In this document: one piece after another, positions 1-5,468 of the stretch
Layout of the letters: each line of letters opens with the position of its first letter
Position numbering within the stretch: the first letter of the stretch is position 1
Assembly: GCA_023134955.1 (NCBI GenBank)
Contig: JAGLUC010000457.1
Location: 1-6,165, forward strand
Direction: 5' to 3'
Length of the DNA stretch: 6,165 nt
DNA from: Methylococcales bacterium
GTDB taxonomy: Bacteria > Pseudomonadota > Gammaproteobacteria > Methylococcales > Methylomonadaceae
Notes under the pieces: generated by a model
Databases searched by the model: none
What the model was told of the DNA's origin: nothing
What the model saw: the letters and a program-made list of their open reading frames with translations, nothing else
Program-made: the position numbers and the translations under genes

Positions 1-69
1 AACCGATGACTCGAAACCCCGTACTACACTTCGTTCACTTGTTAAATATTTTCTTAATAACAAGAAAAA

Positions 70-1317
70 CTATTTATTAGGCACTTTCATATTTAAGCTA
101 ATATCTTTGGCTGTTTTGGCTAAGAACAGGCTGAGTAAATCATTGGCTGAGTTACTTTTTCCTGACCCATTACCACCCATTTGAATTTCAGGCACCCACT
201 TTTGTTTGCTCATGGCATCAGCATAGTGACGATTAACTGTGATCCATGCTTCTAGTTTTTGTGCCAGTGCTCCATCTGCACTCATCACTAGTTTTTTGTA
301 TTCAGAGTCTCCTTTTCCCCGGTAAATTTGCTCTTGTTTATATTCCACCGCTGCTAATTTTTTCTGTTCAGCTTCCAGCCTTCCCTGGGTGGCGACTTCT
401 ACTTTTTGCGAGGCTGAAATAATGGCGACTTCTTTTTTCTTTTCTGCATCGGTTACCGCACGTTGTTTCTCTACTTCTTTTTCAAATTTGGCTTTTATAA
501 CGGCTGCTTTACCTTTTTCTTCTGCGGTTATGGCTTCTTGCTTGGCTTGTTCTGCCTGGGCTTTAGCGGTGATAATTGCCATAGTGGCTTCACGTTTAAC
601 TGAAATTTGATTTAATGTTTTTCTTTCAAAATCCCAATCGGTAATTTGGTAGCCAGAAACGCTGATACCATAAGTTTTTAAATCACTATCAAGATGAAAG
701 GCTAAACCTTGTTTGCTGAATGAAATGACGGGGATGTTACGAATGATACGCTTACCGGTGCTTTCTTCTGAGAGAACAATTTGTTTTAACTCTGTTTTGT
801 ATTTTCCATTTTGTAATTGGTCACGAGACCATTCAGTGAAAATTCCTCTTTTTTCTGTATAAGCTTCTTCCGAGGTCATTAGACCAGCGGTAAGGTTCAT
901 ACTCTCTTCTGTCACTGTTTTAATTAGCTTATGAGCTATGCCTTGATTACTGCGAAAGGCTTTGTGAGCACTAATCATAGTCGGCTCATCATTAGGTAGG
1001 CTTAATCGGGCTTTACCGTAAATAGTGCCTGTTCCTCCATCTTGATAACGCACAGCAATACCTTTTTGATCAATACTGGCAATACCAATCGACTTGGATT
1101 TGTCAAAGTCAAAAGTAATGACATCATTATAAACAGTAATTCTTCCGAACAGGCGCATGTAAATCCCTGGTTCAAATTTTACCACTAGTGTTCCAGTAGG
1201 ATATTGGATGAGAGTGCGCTGTCCTGCATTATTAATTCCAAAAAGAGAGGGAATTAAAATAAACAGGATAACTACAACTAAAATTACTTTAAAATGTTTC
1301 ATTAGAAAAGATAACAT
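70..1317 (-). CDS. Membrane-anchored SPFH/band-7 (prohibitin/flotillin-like) protein
   Basis: The 415-residue protein is probably a membrane scaffold of the SPFH/band-7 superfamily. One hydrophobic segment (about residues 9-28) follows a short basic N-terminus (MKHFK) and looks like an uncleaved signal anchor. Residues about 30-235 are a beta-rich stretch compatible with the SPFH fold. Residues about 240-330 are rich in Ala, Glu, Lys and Gln, as in the coiled-coil that drives SPFH oligomerisation. A Gly/Ser/Asn-rich linker (about 381-391) precedes a C-terminal amphipathic tail. The start is supported by AAGGAG on the minus strand (1324-1329), 6 bp before the ATG. The gene stands alone and diverges from the rightward cluster, so nothing links it to cobalamin synthesis. 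The superfamily is inferred from overall architecture, since band-7 sequences diverge strongly. The exact role (membrane microdomain, protease regulation or stress) cannot be told. Confidence 0.8.
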   Translation of the reverse strand: MLSFLMKHFKVILVVVILFILIPSLFGINNAGQRTLIQYPTGTLVVKFEPGIYMRLFGRITVYNDVITFDFDKSKSIGIASIDQKGIAVRYQDGGTGTIYGKARLSLPNDEPTMISAHKAFRSNQGIAHKLIKTVTEESMNLTAGLMTSEEAYTEKRGIFTEWSRDQLQNGKYKTELKQIVLSEESTGKRIIRNIPVISFSKQGLAFHLDSDLKTYGISVSGYQITDWDFERKTLNQISVKREATMAIITAKAQAEQAKQEAITAEEKGKAAVIKAKFEKEVEKQRAVTDAEKKKEVAIISASQKVEVATQGRLEAEQKKLAAVEYKQEQIYRGKGDSEYKKLVMSADGALAQKLEAWITVNRHYADAMSKQKWVPEIQMGGNGSGKSNSANDLLSLFLAKTAKDISLNMKVPNK

Positions 1318-1354
1318 TAATAACTCCTTGTTGATGAGATAGGATTTTGATTTT

Positions 1355-1360
1355 ATTATA
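1355..1360 (-). promoter_or_regulatory. Candidate -10 hexamer for the SPFH gene
   Basis: The minus strand reads a perfect TATAAT here, 37 bp before the SPFH start codon and upstream of its AAGGAG ribosome binding site. At 17-18 bp spacing the -35 position reads CCTACC or ACCTAC, a poor match to TTGACA. If used, the promoter would depend on an activator or the flanking AT-rich DNA. The hexamer is seen directly; its function is inferred. Confidence 0.4.
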
Positions 1361-1387
1361 GACCTAATTTCTTAATGGGTAGGTTTT

Positions 1388-1410
1388 ACAAGCAAAATAA
1401 GCTTGTTTTT
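1388..1410 (+). terminator. Hairpin plus T-run, terminator-like
   Basis: A perfect 6-bp stem (ACAAGC, 1388-1393; GCTTGT, 1401-1406) has a 7-nt loop and is followed by TTTT on the plus strand. This resembles a weak Rho-independent terminator reading rightward. No plus-strand gene lies upstream in the window, so it would only stop antisense transcription coming through the SPFH gene. The stem has only two or three GC pairs, so it may be chance structure in AT-rich DNA. Confidence 0.25.
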
Positions 1411-1528
1411 AACTATTCAGTGTATTTTTTTGGGGCGCAGTGCTTTAGCCTGCATTGAAATAGATTGCTATTCCTGCTATTTTATGCCTATCCCATCACA
1501 TTAATATACGCACTAAAATGAGGTGTTC

Positions 1529-1556
1529 TTGAGCGCAAAGAGTATATTTAAATACT
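1529..1556 (+). promoter_or_regulatory. Weak candidate promoter for the rightward gene cluster
   Basis: TTGAGC (1529-1534) and AATACT (1551-1556) are spaced 16 bp apart, each matching the sigma-70 consensus at four of six positions. The -10 overlaps an inverted repeat AGTAT-N6-ATACT (1541-1556), which could be an operator or chance. It lies about 50 bp before the first gene of the cluster. No other good candidate stands out in the 289-bp divergent region, and no cobalamin riboswitch elements are visible. Confidence 0.25.
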
Positions 1557-1606
1557 GAGTAGTTAGCTTATTTTTTAATGAGACCTAAAGGCAAGGGAGA
1601 ATAATC

Positions 1607-2116
1607 ATGTATGAATTTTTAAAATTATTTTTTGATATATGTCTGTTAAAAAAAGGACCTCAAGATATACCTGTCTCTCAATGGTTATTGCGCTTATTGA
1701 TAGCTATTTATGCAGGAATTAGTTTTTTTATTTTGGTTTTAAACAGCGATGTATTTAATACAATATTGCAAGTGATTGTAGAGTTGGCATTAATTTTAAG
1801 CTCAACGGCAATTATTTTATATATTGCTAACAAACGATCACGCTATCAGCAAACAGCCAGTGCATTAATGGCGACAGATGCATTAATCAGTTTTTTTGCT
1901 TTACCTGCAATGGCAACACTGGTTGTTCAAAGTTCAGATCTGGCTGTTATTACCATTTTTTGTTTAATGCTATGGCATTGGGTGGTATCGGGGCATATTT
2001 TTAGTCAAACACTGGAGCAGCCTTTTGCTTTTGGTTTAGGTGTGGCTTTTTTGTATATACTGGTTTCTTATCAGGTGATGGCGTTATTATTTCCTGAAAT
2101 AATTGTAGCTGAATGA
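1607..2116 (+). CDS. Five-helix integral membrane protein of unknown function
   Basis: The 169-residue inner-membrane protein has about five predicted helices, at roughly residues 26-46, 52-74, 90-108, 111-132 and 140-162. A short cytoplasmic-looking N-terminus carries LLKKGPQDIPVS (13-24). A basic loop (NKRSRY, 75-80) lies between helices two and three. The GPQDxPxS stretch just before the first helix is reminiscent of small Yip1-like membrane proteins of Gammaproteobacteria, but I cannot assign a family with certainty. A good ribosome binding site (AAGGGAG, ending 1599) sits 7 bp before the ATG and supports this start. The gene ends 9 bp before the universal stress protein gene, whose Shine-Dalgarno begins inside this gene's stop codon. 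The two are therefore very probably co-transcribed. No catalytic or binding motif is visible. Confidence 0.8.
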   Translation: MYEFLKLFFDICLLKKGPQDIPVSQWLLRLLIAIYAGISFFILVLNSDVFNTILQVIVELALILSSTAIILYIANKRSRYQQTASALMATDALISFFALPAMATLVVQSSDLAVITIFCLMLWHWVVSGHIFSQTLEQPFAFGLGVAFLYILVSYQVMALLFPEIIVAE

Positions 2117-2125
2117 GGAGATAAC

Positions 2126-2569
2126 ATGGGTCTTTATAAACATATTTTATTGGCAGCAGATTTTACTGAGTATGGTGATGAAGTGGCTAATAAGGTAAAA
2201 GAATTAGCTGAAACGAATCAGGCACAACTCAGTATTGTGCATGTTATTGATAACTTACCAATTACTGATGCGGTTTATGGACCAATCATTCCGTTTGATG
2301 GTGATTTAACCATGCAGTTAATGGATGCTGCTAAAAAACGCTTATCTAAAATAGCGGATAAATTGGGAATAGATAAAAATAATCAATTTTTGGAAATAGG
2401 TAGCCCAAAATTTGAAATTGTAAGAGTGGCAGAAGAAAATAATGTTGATCTTATTGTGGTGGGGTCTCATGGGCGACACGGTTTAGCATTGTTATTAGGT
2501 TCTACTGCAAATGGTGTTTTACACCATGCAAGCTGTGATGTTTTGGCGGTTAGAATGCCCAATGATTGA
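2126..2569 (+). CDS. Universal stress protein, UspA family
   Basis: This 147-residue cytoplasmic protein has a single Usp domain (Rossmann-like alpha/beta fold), the usual length for single-domain members. The first strand and acidic residue (HILLAADFTEYGDE, 6-19) and the second strand (LSIVHVIDN, 35-43) are typical. The C-terminal nucleotide-loop region GSHGRHG...LLLGSTAN covers 113-129. The spacing between Gly116 and Gly125-Ser126 is 8 residues, one short of the G-2x-G-9x-G(S/T) ATP-binding pattern, so ATP binding is uncertain. Family members are induced by starvation or stress and act by poorly defined protein interactions. AGGAG (2116-2120) lies 5 bp before the ATG. The 3' end overlaps the cobU start by 8 bp, so expression of the two is probably coupled. 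Confidence 0.93.
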   Translation: MGLYKHILLAADFTEYGDEVANKVKELAETNQAQLSIVHVIDNLPITDAVYGPIIPFDGDLTMQLMDAAKKRLSKIADKLGIDKNNQFLEIGSPKFEIVRVAEENNVDLIVVGSHGRHGLALLLGSTANGVLHHASCDVLAVRMPND

Positions 2570-3083
2570 ATTAGTTTTAGGAGGTGTACGCTCAGGCAAG
2601 AGCCATTATGCACAACAGCAAGCACTTGAGTCTGGCAAGCGAGTGGTTTATTTGGCAACGGCTGAGGCGGGGGATGCTGAAATGCAGATCAGGATAAAAC
2701 GCCATCAACGAGACAGACCGCAACATTGGCGAACCATTGAAGAGCCAATTAAATTAGCAGAAGTTATACAGCAATATAACAAAACAAATTCTTGTGTGCT
2801 GGTGGATTGCTTAACACTATGGCTAACAAATATTATGTTTGATAAACAAAGTGAGTTGCAATTGTCCTTGTTTGAAAAAGAAACACAGGCTTTATTTACA
2901 GCATTAACAGATTTTTCAGGATATATTATTTTGGTAACTAATGAAGTGGGACTTGGCGTTGTGGCAATGGATAAAATGACACGGCGGTTTGTGGATGAGG
3001 CGGGTTTATTACATCAAAAAATAGCCACTTTAAGTGATAAAGTTGTGATGGTTTCAGCGGGTTTGCCGCAAATTTTAAAATAA
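2562..3083 (+). CDS. cobU: Adenosylcobinamide kinase / adenosylcobinamide-phosphate guanylyltransferase
   Basis: CobU/CobP is a bifunctional cytoplasmic enzyme of the nucleotide-loop pathway. It phosphorylates adenosylcobinamide, then transfers GMP to give adenosylcobinamide-GDP. The protein is 173 residues, close to the usual 175-185. The P-loop GGVRSGKS is at 7-14. His48 in RIKRHQRDRP probably corresponds to the histidine that carries GMP in characterised enzymes. LVDCLTLWLTN (80-90) supplies the Walker B region and VTNEVGLGVV (125-134) is the conserved late motif. I chose the ATG at 2562 because the P-loop then sits at the family's normal distance from the N-terminus. The frame is open to an ATG at 2511, but those 17 extra codons lie inside uspA and show no family similarity. 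There is no clear Shine-Dalgarno, and the 8-bp overlap with uspA points to translational coupling. cobT follows after 3 bp. Confidence 0.95.
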   Translation: MIELVLGGVRSGKSHYAQQQALESGKRVVYLATAEAGDAEMQIRIKRHQRDRPQHWRTIEEPIKLAEVIQQYNKTNSCVLVDCLTLWLTNIMFDKQSELQLSLFEKETQALFTALTDFSGYIILVTNEVGLGVVAMDKMTRRFVDEAGLLHQKIATLSDKVVMVSAGLPQILK

Positions 3084-3086
3084 ATT

Positions 3087-4124
3087 ATGGATTGGTTAAC
3101 AAATAAAGTTACAGCACCTGATCAGGCATATTATCAGCATGCCGTTAATAGACAAGCTATATTAACCAAGCCAGCAGGTTCTTTAGGAGTGCTGGAAGAG
3201 GTGGCAATGCGCTTGGCAGCCATGCAAAAAACACAACAACCAGAAGTTGAGCGGGTCTGGGTTTCTGTGTTTGCTGCAGACCATGGTATTGCAGCAGAAT
3301 CTGTCTCCGCTTTTCCTCAAGTGGTGACTGCTGAAATGGTCAGGAATTTTGCCAATAAAGGTGCCGCCGTTAATGTTTTATCCTGCTTTGTTAATGCTCA
3401 GTTTGAAGTGATTGATGTGGGCTTGATTGAACCAGTACAAGAAAAATCTGTCATTGTTGATCGAGCAGGTAATGGTACTGCAAATTTTGCCAAACAGGCG
3501 GCAATGACAGAATCACAGATGCAAGCGGCATTACAAACAGGTCGTTCAGCAGTCGAAAGAGCATTAAAACAACAAACACAGTTGTTTATTGCAGGAGAGA
3601 TGGGGATTGCCAATACCACCAGTGCCAGTGCAATAGCGGCTGCTTTGTCTGGGTTGACAGTGGAACAATTAACAGGGGCAGGTACAGGTTTAGATGCTAA
3701 AGCGATTCAACATAAAGCCAAGGTCATTATAGAAGCTATTCGTTTACATCAGCCTTTTTTAAATAGCCCATTGGATATACTGCAATATCTAGGTGGTTTT
3801 GAGATTGCAGCTTTAGTCGGTGCTTATATTTATGCGGCTCAAAAGCAAATACCGGTATTAATTGATGGCTTTATTTCCAGTGTTGCTGCATTATTAGCGG
3901 TTAAAATAAACCCAGCCATTAAGGCATGGTTTTTTTATGCACATTACTCACAAGAAAAGGGACATGTGCGTGTTTTAGAACAACTACAAGCACGTGTTTT
4001 ATTAGATTTAAATATGCGCTTGGGTGAAGGTAGCGGAGCTGTTGCTGCGGTTCCTTTATTACAAATGGCATGTAAATTACATAATGAAATGGCAACATTT
4101 CAACAAGCTGAAATTTCAACATAG
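3087..4124 (+). CDS. cobT: Nicotinate-nucleotide--dimethylbenzimidazole phosphoribosyltransferase
   Basis: CobT transfers phosphoribose from nicotinate mononucleotide to 5,6-dimethylbenzimidazole, giving alpha-ribazole 5'-phosphate, the lower-ligand half of cobalamin. The 345-residue length is typical. Visible family motifs are LTKPAGSLGVLE (26-37), FAADHGIAAESVSAFPQ (62-78), GEMGIANTTSASAI (170-183), TGAGTGLD (196-203), LIDGFISSVAA (258-268) and RLGEGSGAV (311-319). Glu314 in the last corresponds to the catalytic base, Glu317 of the Salmonella enzyme. It starts 3 bp after the cobU stop with no convincing Shine-Dalgarno, so it is likely translated by coupling from cobU. Its substrate can be supplied by BluB, encoded about 1.3 kb downstream. 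No residue known to be essential appears missing. Confidence 0.97.
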   Translation: MDWLTNKVTAPDQAYYQHAVNRQAILTKPAGSLGVLEEVAMRLAAMQKTQQPEVERVWVSVFAADHGIAAESVSAFPQVVTAEMVRNFANKGAAVNVLSCFVNAQFEVIDVGLIEPVQEKSVIVDRAGNGTANFAKQAAMTESQMQAALQTGRSAVERALKQQTQLFIAGEMGIANTTSASAIAAALSGLTVEQLTGAGTGLDAKAIQHKAKVIIEAIRLHQPFLNSPLDILQYLGGFEIAALVGAYIYAAQKQIPVLIDGFISSVAALLAVKINPAIKAWFFYAHYSQEKGHVRVLEQLQARVLLDLNMRLGEGSGAVAAVPLLQMACKLHNEMATFQQAEIST

Positions 4125-4137
4125 GAACGCACGTTCC
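4124..4137. repeat. Perfect short palindrome after cobT
   Basis: GGAACG and CGTTCC form a perfect 6-bp inverted repeat around a 2-bp centre (CA), starting at the last base of the cobT stop codon. It fills much of the 33-bp gap to the next gene. A 2-nt loop is too tight for a good hairpin and no T-run follows, so it is not a standard terminator. A dispersed intergenic palindrome or a dimeric protein-binding site would both fit. Confidence 0.5.
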
Positions 4138-4157
4138 ATAAGATAGGTAAAAACCAA

Positions 4158-4577
4158 ATGATTGGGCATATTGAAAGTTATGATGATAAACGCCAGACGG
4201 GAGCGATTAAATATGAAGAAGAATTTTACGAATTTCATATAGATGATTGGACATCAGAAAAGCCACCTAAGATTGGTGATGATGTTGATTTTGTACCTGA
4301 AGATGATGGCAGGGCAACAAATGTAGGTCATCTCGGTGCCTATGTAAAAGACATGAGAGCAGTAAAAAATCATTATATTGCAGCAGTTTTAGGTCTTTTT
4401 TTGGGGTTTGTGGGTGCTCATAGAATTTATTTGGGTCAGTATCCCATTGCCATTGCTCAAATAGCACTATCGTTTGGTTTAGGTTTTCAATATGGCTTTA
4501 TGTGGGGATTTATTGAAGGCTGTTTATTGATAGGTAAAATGATAGAAAAAGATGGCAAAGGGCGGCCTTTAAAATAG
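4158..4577 (+). CDS. Cold-shock-like N-terminal domain fused to a TM2 membrane domain
   Basis: The 139-residue protein has two parts. Residues 1-57 look like an OB-fold of the cold-shock type: GHIESYDDKRQTGAI (3-17), YEFHIDDW (24-31), then KIGDDVDFVPED and RATNV. The usual RNP1 pattern (K-G-F/Y-G-F-I) is reduced to RQTGAI, losing its aromatic residues, so nucleic-acid binding is uncertain. Residues about 70-127 form a TM2 domain: two hydrophobic segments (about 72-88 and 97-126) around the hallmark GFVGAHRIYLGQY (83-95). The Asp usual late in the second helix appears replaced by Glu120. AGG (4145-4147) sits 10 bp before the ATG. The function of bacterial TM2 proteins is unknown. The gene lies between cobT and cobS, but nothing in its sequence suggests a cobalamin role. 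The TM2 assignment is firmer than the cold-shock one. Confidence 0.85.
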   Translation: MIGHIESYDDKRQTGAIKYEEEFYEFHIDDWTSEKPPKIGDDVDFVPEDDGRATNVGHLGAYVKDMRAVKNHYIAAVLGLFLGFVGAHRIYLGQYPIAIAQIALSFGLGFQYGFMWGFIEGCLLIGKMIEKDGKGRPLK

Positions 4578-4581
4578 GCGT

Positions 4582-4709
4582 GGTAGGTTGGGGTGACGAC
4601 AGGAACCCCAACTCATGGTGTTACGATGATATGTTGGGTTTCGTCCCTCTCGGCAACTGATCCTGTTTTGCTCTACCTCCTGTGTCCATACAGTCGAACC
4701 CAAGCTACC
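4582..4709. repeat. Intergenic inverted-repeat element (REP/MITE-like) before cobS
   Basis: This noncoding block fills most of the 171-bp gap between the TM2 gene and cobS. Its ends are imperfect inverted repeats: GGTAGGTTGGG (4582-4592) against CCCAAGCTACC (4699-4709), matching at 10 of 11. Inside, GTTGGGG (4587-4593) pairs with CCCCAAC (4606-4612), ACAGGA (4599-4604) with TCCTGT (4661-4666), and TTGGGTT (4634-4640) with AACCCAA (4697-4703). It appears more GC-rich than its flanks. The GTTGGGTTTCG core resembles intergenic repeats I recall from methanotroph and related genomes. No transposase is present, so movement would need help in trans. Any effect on cobS transcription is unknown. Confidence 0.6.
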
Positions 4710-4748
4710 CTAGCAGATTATTTCGCCATAAACCCCAATTTTTAGTTA

Positions 4749-5468
4749 ATGAATTCATTCCTATCCGCATTACAGTTTTTAACCATTATTCCCGTTACTT
4801 GTCCCTCCATTGTCAGTGATAAGCAATTAGGCTACTCCTCTGTTTTTTATCCTGTTATTGGATTATTAATAGGTAGTGTATTAGCCTTTTTAGCCTATTT
4901 TCTAGGCAATATGCCCTTACCTATTCTAGCGACAGTTATTTTGATTTCATGGGTTTTACTCACAGGAGGACTACACCTTGATGGTCTGGCTGATTGTGCC
5001 GATGCCTGGGTTGGTGGTCTAGGCGATCAACAACGTAGTCTTGAAATTATGAAAGATCCAGCGGCGGGTCCAATAGCTGTTGTAATTTTAATTTTAATGT
5101 TATTACTAAAATGGACGCTAATTAGTTATCTGCTACAAAAACAGGCAGTTGAAGTGTTGCTGATAACACCCATGTTAGGCAGGCTGGCTCTCCTAATCAT
5201 GATGTTATTTACCAGATATATTCGAGCCGATGGCTTAGGGGCAAAATTAGTCGCCAATTTACCTGAAACCCAGATAAAAGCTATCAGCCTGTTTGGGATG
5301 ATAATAGCTCTTTATTATTTGGGCATTGTACCCATCATTTTAATGCTGGGTATGTTATTTCTCATCGGCCATTATGCTAAAAAACGCTTAGGAGGTGTTA
5401 CAGGTGATGTCTATGGCGCAGCCGTTGAATTGGTTGAAATAAGTGTTTTATTAGGCGTGCTGATATGA
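4749..5468 (+). CDS. cobS: Adenosylcobinamide-GDP ribazoletransferase (cobalamin synthase)
   Basis: CobS is the polytopic inner-membrane enzyme that joins adenosylcobinamide-GDP (from CobU) to alpha-ribazole or its 5'-phosphate (from CobT), forming cobalamin or cobalamin phosphate. The 239 residues match the usual 240-260. The N-terminal FLSALQFLTIIPV (4-16) is characteristic. GGLHLDGLADCADAW (73-87) holds the conserved acidic residues Asp78, Asp82 and Asp85, probably the metal site. MKDPAAGP (101-108) and GGVTGDVYGA (215-224) are the other family motifs. Hydrophobic segments lie near 33-52, 57-72, 108-128, 138-155 and 180-208. The ATG at 4749 places the N-terminal motif correctly, but I see no Shine-Dalgarno and no clear promoter after the repeat element. 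The stop overlaps the bluB start as ATGA. Confidence 0.96.
   Translation: MNSFLSALQFLTIIPVTCPSIVSDKQLGYSSVFYPVIGLLIGSVLAFLAYFLGNMPLPILATVILISWVLLTGGLHLDGLADCADAWVGGLGDQQRSLEIMKDPAAGPIAVVILILMLLLKWTLISYLLQKQAVEVLLITPMLGRLALLIMMLFTRYIRADGLGAKLVANLPETQIKAISLFGMIIALYYLGIVPIILMLGMLFLIGHYAKKRLGGVTGDVYGAAVELVEISVLLGVLI

Noticed and set aside
38..64. Inverted repeat CTTGTTA/TAACAAG just after the SPFH stop as a terminator
   Set aside because: On the minus strand the T-run comes before the stem, not after it. On the plus strand A residues follow. The stem is AT-rich with a 13-nt loop, so neither direction fits a Rho-independent terminator.
154..175. GGNGSGKS in the SPFH protein (residues 381-388) fits the Walker A pattern
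   Set aside because: It lies in a low-complexity Gly/Ser/Asn linker with no Walker B or nucleotide-binding fold around it, so the match is probably accidental.
389..610. Plus-strand open frame opposite the SPFH gene
   Set aside because: It mirrors the repetitive Ala/Lys/Glu coiled-coil codons of the minus-strand gene. It has no ribosome binding site and no recognisable domain.
2511..2561. Longer cobU start 17 codons upstream
   Set aside because: The extension lies within uspA and does not resemble CobU. The ATG at 2562 puts the P-loop at the normal family position.
3398..3619. Minus-strand open frame within cobT
   Set aside because: It is a shadow of a well-supported gene, with no start signal or domain. 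The same holds for minus-strand frames at 2467-2658, 3919-4122, 4267-4467, 5585-5818 and 5677-5883.
4578..4748. CRISPR or tRNA in the spacer before cobS
   Set aside because: The repeats are inverted rather than regularly spaced direct repeats, and no cloverleaf with a T-arm is visible.
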